A stretch of 6,453 nt of DNA. Origin: JBMNOU01 sp050943215. Lineage in GTDB: Bacteria > Bacillota > Clostridia > Christensenellales > SZUA-584. Under the pieces are notes generated by a model. It saw only the letters and a list, made by a program, of their open reading frames with translations. It was not told where the DNA came from and ran no database searches. The stretch spans positions 1 to 6,453 of the forward strand of contig JBMNOU010000086.1 in assembly GCA_050943215.1 (NCBI GenBank). Direction: 5' to 3'. The position numbers and the translations under genes were made by a program. This document shows positions 4,602-6,453 of the stretch, one piece after another. The stretch's first letter is position 1, and the number at the start of each line of letters is the position of its first letter.

Positions 4602-5980
4602 AAAAAAACGTACTGAAAAAAAATATCCGCACACTGCTCATTGTTTTTATTGTCATGTTTGCATTACTAATCGTATATCTTGGCTACGTTAACGTCGTTT
4701 ACGGCGAAAGATGGTTTGCGACCGCGTACAACCCAAGGATACAGAACATGAAAACAAATGTGCAGGTGGGCAATATCCTTGATCGTACGGGGCTTCCGCT
4801 TTTGTTTGTGGACAACGGTGAAAGGGAATATATAGAAGATAAAGGCATGCGCATTGCCATTGCGCATGTTGTTGGTGACGAGTACGGCTTGTCATATGGC
4901 GCTCAGACAATGTACGCAAAGTATCTATTCGGATTTGATAAGGACACGATCACCCGGATTGTCGATCTGCTTTCCGGTGAAGAAAGAACGGGAAGCGATG
5001 TGACGCTGACGATAGACGCTTTATTGTGTAAAACGGCGATGGATGCGATGAACGGCAACGACGGGGCGGTCGTTGTGATGAACTATCAGACGGGCGAGAT
5101 ATTAGCAAGCATATCGTCGCCTTCCTTTGACCCCGAGGATATGTCGCTGTTTCTTGAAGGCGGGGGGGATAGTGAGCTTGTTAATAGGGCATCTTCGGGG
5201 CTATATCCACCAGGAAGTACGTTTAAGCTAATTACGGCTGCAGCGCTGATTGACAACGGCATGGCTGATTTTAAGACAACATGCAAAGGCAGCATAATGA
5301 TTGGCGGCAAAGAGATTGCATGTACTTCTAAGCATGGAGATGTAGGCTTGCATGATGCAATTGAACATTCTTGCAATGTGTATTTTGCCGAAGCCGCGGT
5401 TGCGCTGGGTACGGGGGCTCTTAAGGCGAAGGCTGATAAATTTCTTTTTAACACAAATTTTTTGTTTAGTGATGTTGTAATGGAAAACAGCATATTTAAA
5501 GCGGCGGCAAACGACTTAGACGCCGCATGGTCCTCAATCGGACAATACCATGATCTCATTACACCGCTGCATGCCTGCATGATCGCAGCTTGTATTGCAA
5601 ACGACGGCGTAATGATGGAGCCCAAGCTTCTTAAGAGTGTTTCAAATAATACAAGCGAGACGTATGCGTTTAAACCAAAGACTGCCGCCACGCCGATGGA
5701 TAACACGGACAGCTTTAAAGAGATGATGGTAGCTGTTGTTAAAAGCGGCACGGGAACGAAAGCTGCGATAGACGGCTATACCGTTGCGGGCAAGACAGGA
5801 ACGGCGGAGATTGCAACCAAAGACGGGAAAGCCGCTCATGCCTGGTTCGTTGGATTTATTAATGATGATGACCATCCGCTGGCTATTGCCGTGATACTGG
5901 AAAAAGCAGGGTCAGGCGGAGCTAATGCGGCGCCTGTCGCAAAAAAGGTGTTGAAAAAAGCCATTAATCTTGGTTATTAA
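4598..5980 (+). CDS. Class B penicillin-binding protein (transpeptidase), PbpA/PBP2-like
   Basis: Encodes 460 residues. After a short basic cytoplasmic tail comes one membrane anchor (about 11-33), a short N-terminal extracytoplasmic region with VGNILDRTG (57-65; usual form RGxIxDRxG), and a transpeptidase domain from about 150. The active-site motifs are intact: SxxK as S207-TF-K210 within YPPGSTFK, SxN as S258-C-N260, and KTG as K399-T-G401 within AGKTGTAE. It should cross-link peptidoglycan outside the membrane and be inhibited by beta-lactams. The N-terminal region is much shorter than in 600-700-residue PBP2/PBP3 proteins and matches the compact PbpA type of actinobacteria and clostridia. 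Its ATG overlaps the stop of the SEDS gene as ATGA, with GGGGGTG (4584-4590) as ribosome binding site seven nucleotides away, so the two partners are translationally coupled. No PASTA repeats are present. The division or elongation role is undecided. Confidence 0.94.
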   Translation: MKKNVLKKNIRTLLIVFIVMFALLIVYLGYVNVVYGERWFATAYNPRIQNMKTNVQVGNILDRTGLPLLFVDNGEREYIEDKGMRIAIAHVVGDEYGLSYGAQTMYAKYLFGFDKDTITRIVDLLSGEERTGSDVTLTIDALLCKTAMDAMNGNDGAVVVMNYQTGEILASISSPSFDPEDMSLFLEGGGDSELVNRASSGLYPPGSTFKLITAAALIDNGMADFKTTCKGSIMIGGKEIACTSKHGDVGLHDAIEHSCNVYFAEAAVALGTGALKAKADKFLFNTNFLFSDVVMENSIFKAAANDLDAAWSSIGQYHDLITPLHACMIAACIANDGVMMEPKLLKSVSNNTSETYAFKPKTAATPMDNTDSFKEMMVAVVKSGTGTKAAIDGYTVAGKTGTAEIATKDGKAAHAWFVGFINDDDHPLAIAVILEKAGSGGANAAPVAKKVLKKAINLGY

Positions 5981-5981
5981 T

Positions 5982-6453
5982 ATGGACGATATTTTAGAGA
6001 AACTGAAAAACCTTCCCAAAACGCCCGGCGTCTATCTGATGAAAAACAGCGCTGGCAAGGTTATCTACGTTGGCAAGGCGTTGTCGCTTAAAAACAGGGT
6101 CAGCAGTTATTTTCAGAACTCCAGAAAAGATCCAAAAACAGCTGCAATGGTTGCAGAAATTACGGATTTTGATTATATACTGACCGAAACGGAAATAGAA
6201 GCACTGATACTCGAATGCAACATGATCAAACGATATGCTCCTTATTATAATATCTTGCTGCGCGACGACAAGCATTATCCGTATATCCGCATTGACTACA
6301 ACGAAAAGTTTCCGAGTGTTTGCGTTACGCGCCGGGTCAAAAACGACGGTGCCAAATATTACGGGCCGTATATTGCGGCGCATATTCTAAACGACTTGCT
6401 GGACGCGGTCACGAAGATGTTCCCGATGCGCATATGTAAAAAAGACATAACAG
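5982..6453 (+). CDS. uvrC: UvrC, excinuclease ABC subunit C (5' part, cut by window end)
   Basis: The 157 visible residues are the N-terminus of UvrC, which is normally about 600 residues long. The GIY-YIG endonuclease domain is clear: PGVYLMKNSAGKVIYVGKA (15-33) followed by LKNRVSSYF (36-44). Y29, R39, Y43 and E78 align with the active-site residues known for Thermotoga maritima UvrC. Then come TEIEALILECNMIKRYAPYY (70-89) and LLRDDKHYPYIRI (92-104), both hallmark UvrC stretches. UvrC makes the two incisions around DNA damage marked by UvrA and UvrB; the GIY-YIG domain makes the 3' cut. The ATG is one base after the PBP stop (TAATATG) with no Shine-Dalgarno nearby, so translation probably depends on coupling to the PBP gene. 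The start is the expected one, about eleven residues before the PGVY motif. The reading frame is open to the window edge. Confidence 0.96.
   Translation, partial: MDDILEKLKNLPKTPGVYLMKNSAGKVIYVGKALSLKNRVSSYFQNSRKDPKTAAMVAEITDFDYILTETEIEALILECNMIKRYAPYYNILLRDDKHYPYIRIDYNEKFPSVCVTRRVKNDGAKYYGPYIAAHILNDLLDAVTKMFPMRICKKDIT

Noticed and set aside
5086..5751. Minus-strand open frame of 221 codons
   Set aside because: It is a shadow of the PBP gene, whose active-site motifs are all in the plus-strand frame. The shadow has no recognisable domain.
5994..6383. Minus-strand open frame of 129 codons
   Set aside because: It is antisense to uvrC, which has unmistakable GIY-YIG and UvrC motifs.

Overview
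The window looks like an ordinary chromosomal region of a low-to-mid GC Firmicute, most likely a Clostridia-class anaerobe. The reasons are purine-rich AGGAGG-type ribosome binding sites, A/T-rich intergenic DNA with sigma-A-like promoters, and a gene set (spoVG, a CarD-family RNA polymerase-binding protein, a YacL-type PIN/TRAM membrane protein, a FHA-FtsW-PBP cluster, uvrC) typical of that group. The genus cannot be named from the sequence alone. I see no tRNA, rRNA, CRISPR array, insertion sequence, phage gene or attachment site, and no gene is visibly broken. Only uvrC is cut, by the window end.

Layout: (1) 1-139 is a non-coding leader holding a good SigH-like promoter for spoVG (140-424, +). 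(2) spoVG converges on a two-gene minus-strand operon, carD (1607-2083) then yacL (491-1582), read from a near-consensus promoter at 2104-2132. (3) A 202-bp divergent intergenic region separates carD from a plus-strand gene for a Cu/Zn superoxide dismutase family protein (2286-2732), with a PerR-box-like palindrome just upstream of its ribosome binding site. (4) After a 173-bp gap, a tightly packed plus-strand operon runs to the end: a membrane-anchored FHA protein (2906-3349), a FtsW/RodA/SpoVE glycosyltransferase (3351-4601), a monofunctional class B penicillin-binding protein (4598-5980) and the start of uvrC (5982 onward). Junctions in this operon are +1 nt, a 4-nt ATGA overlap and +1 nt.

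How the genes fit together: the SEDS glycosyltransferase and the PBP transpeptidase form a recognised peptidoglycan-synthesising pair. The FHA protein beside them is a plausible membrane adaptor, although its phosphothreonine pocket looks degenerate. uvrC (nucleotide excision repair) appears to be translated by coupling to the PBP gene, because it has no visible Shine-Dalgarno of its own. CarD tunes transcription initiation, and YacL is a probable membrane-tethered nuclease of unknown target. SpoVG is a small nucleic-acid-binding regulator. The SOD family protein keeps every metal ligand but has no signal peptide, so it should act in the cytoplasm.

I found no convincing undescribed system. 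The points worth a second look are regulatory (SigH-like, PerR-like and very short-leader promoters), the altered FHA pocket, the SD-less uvrC start, and an unexplained perfect inverted repeat upstream of the FHA operon.
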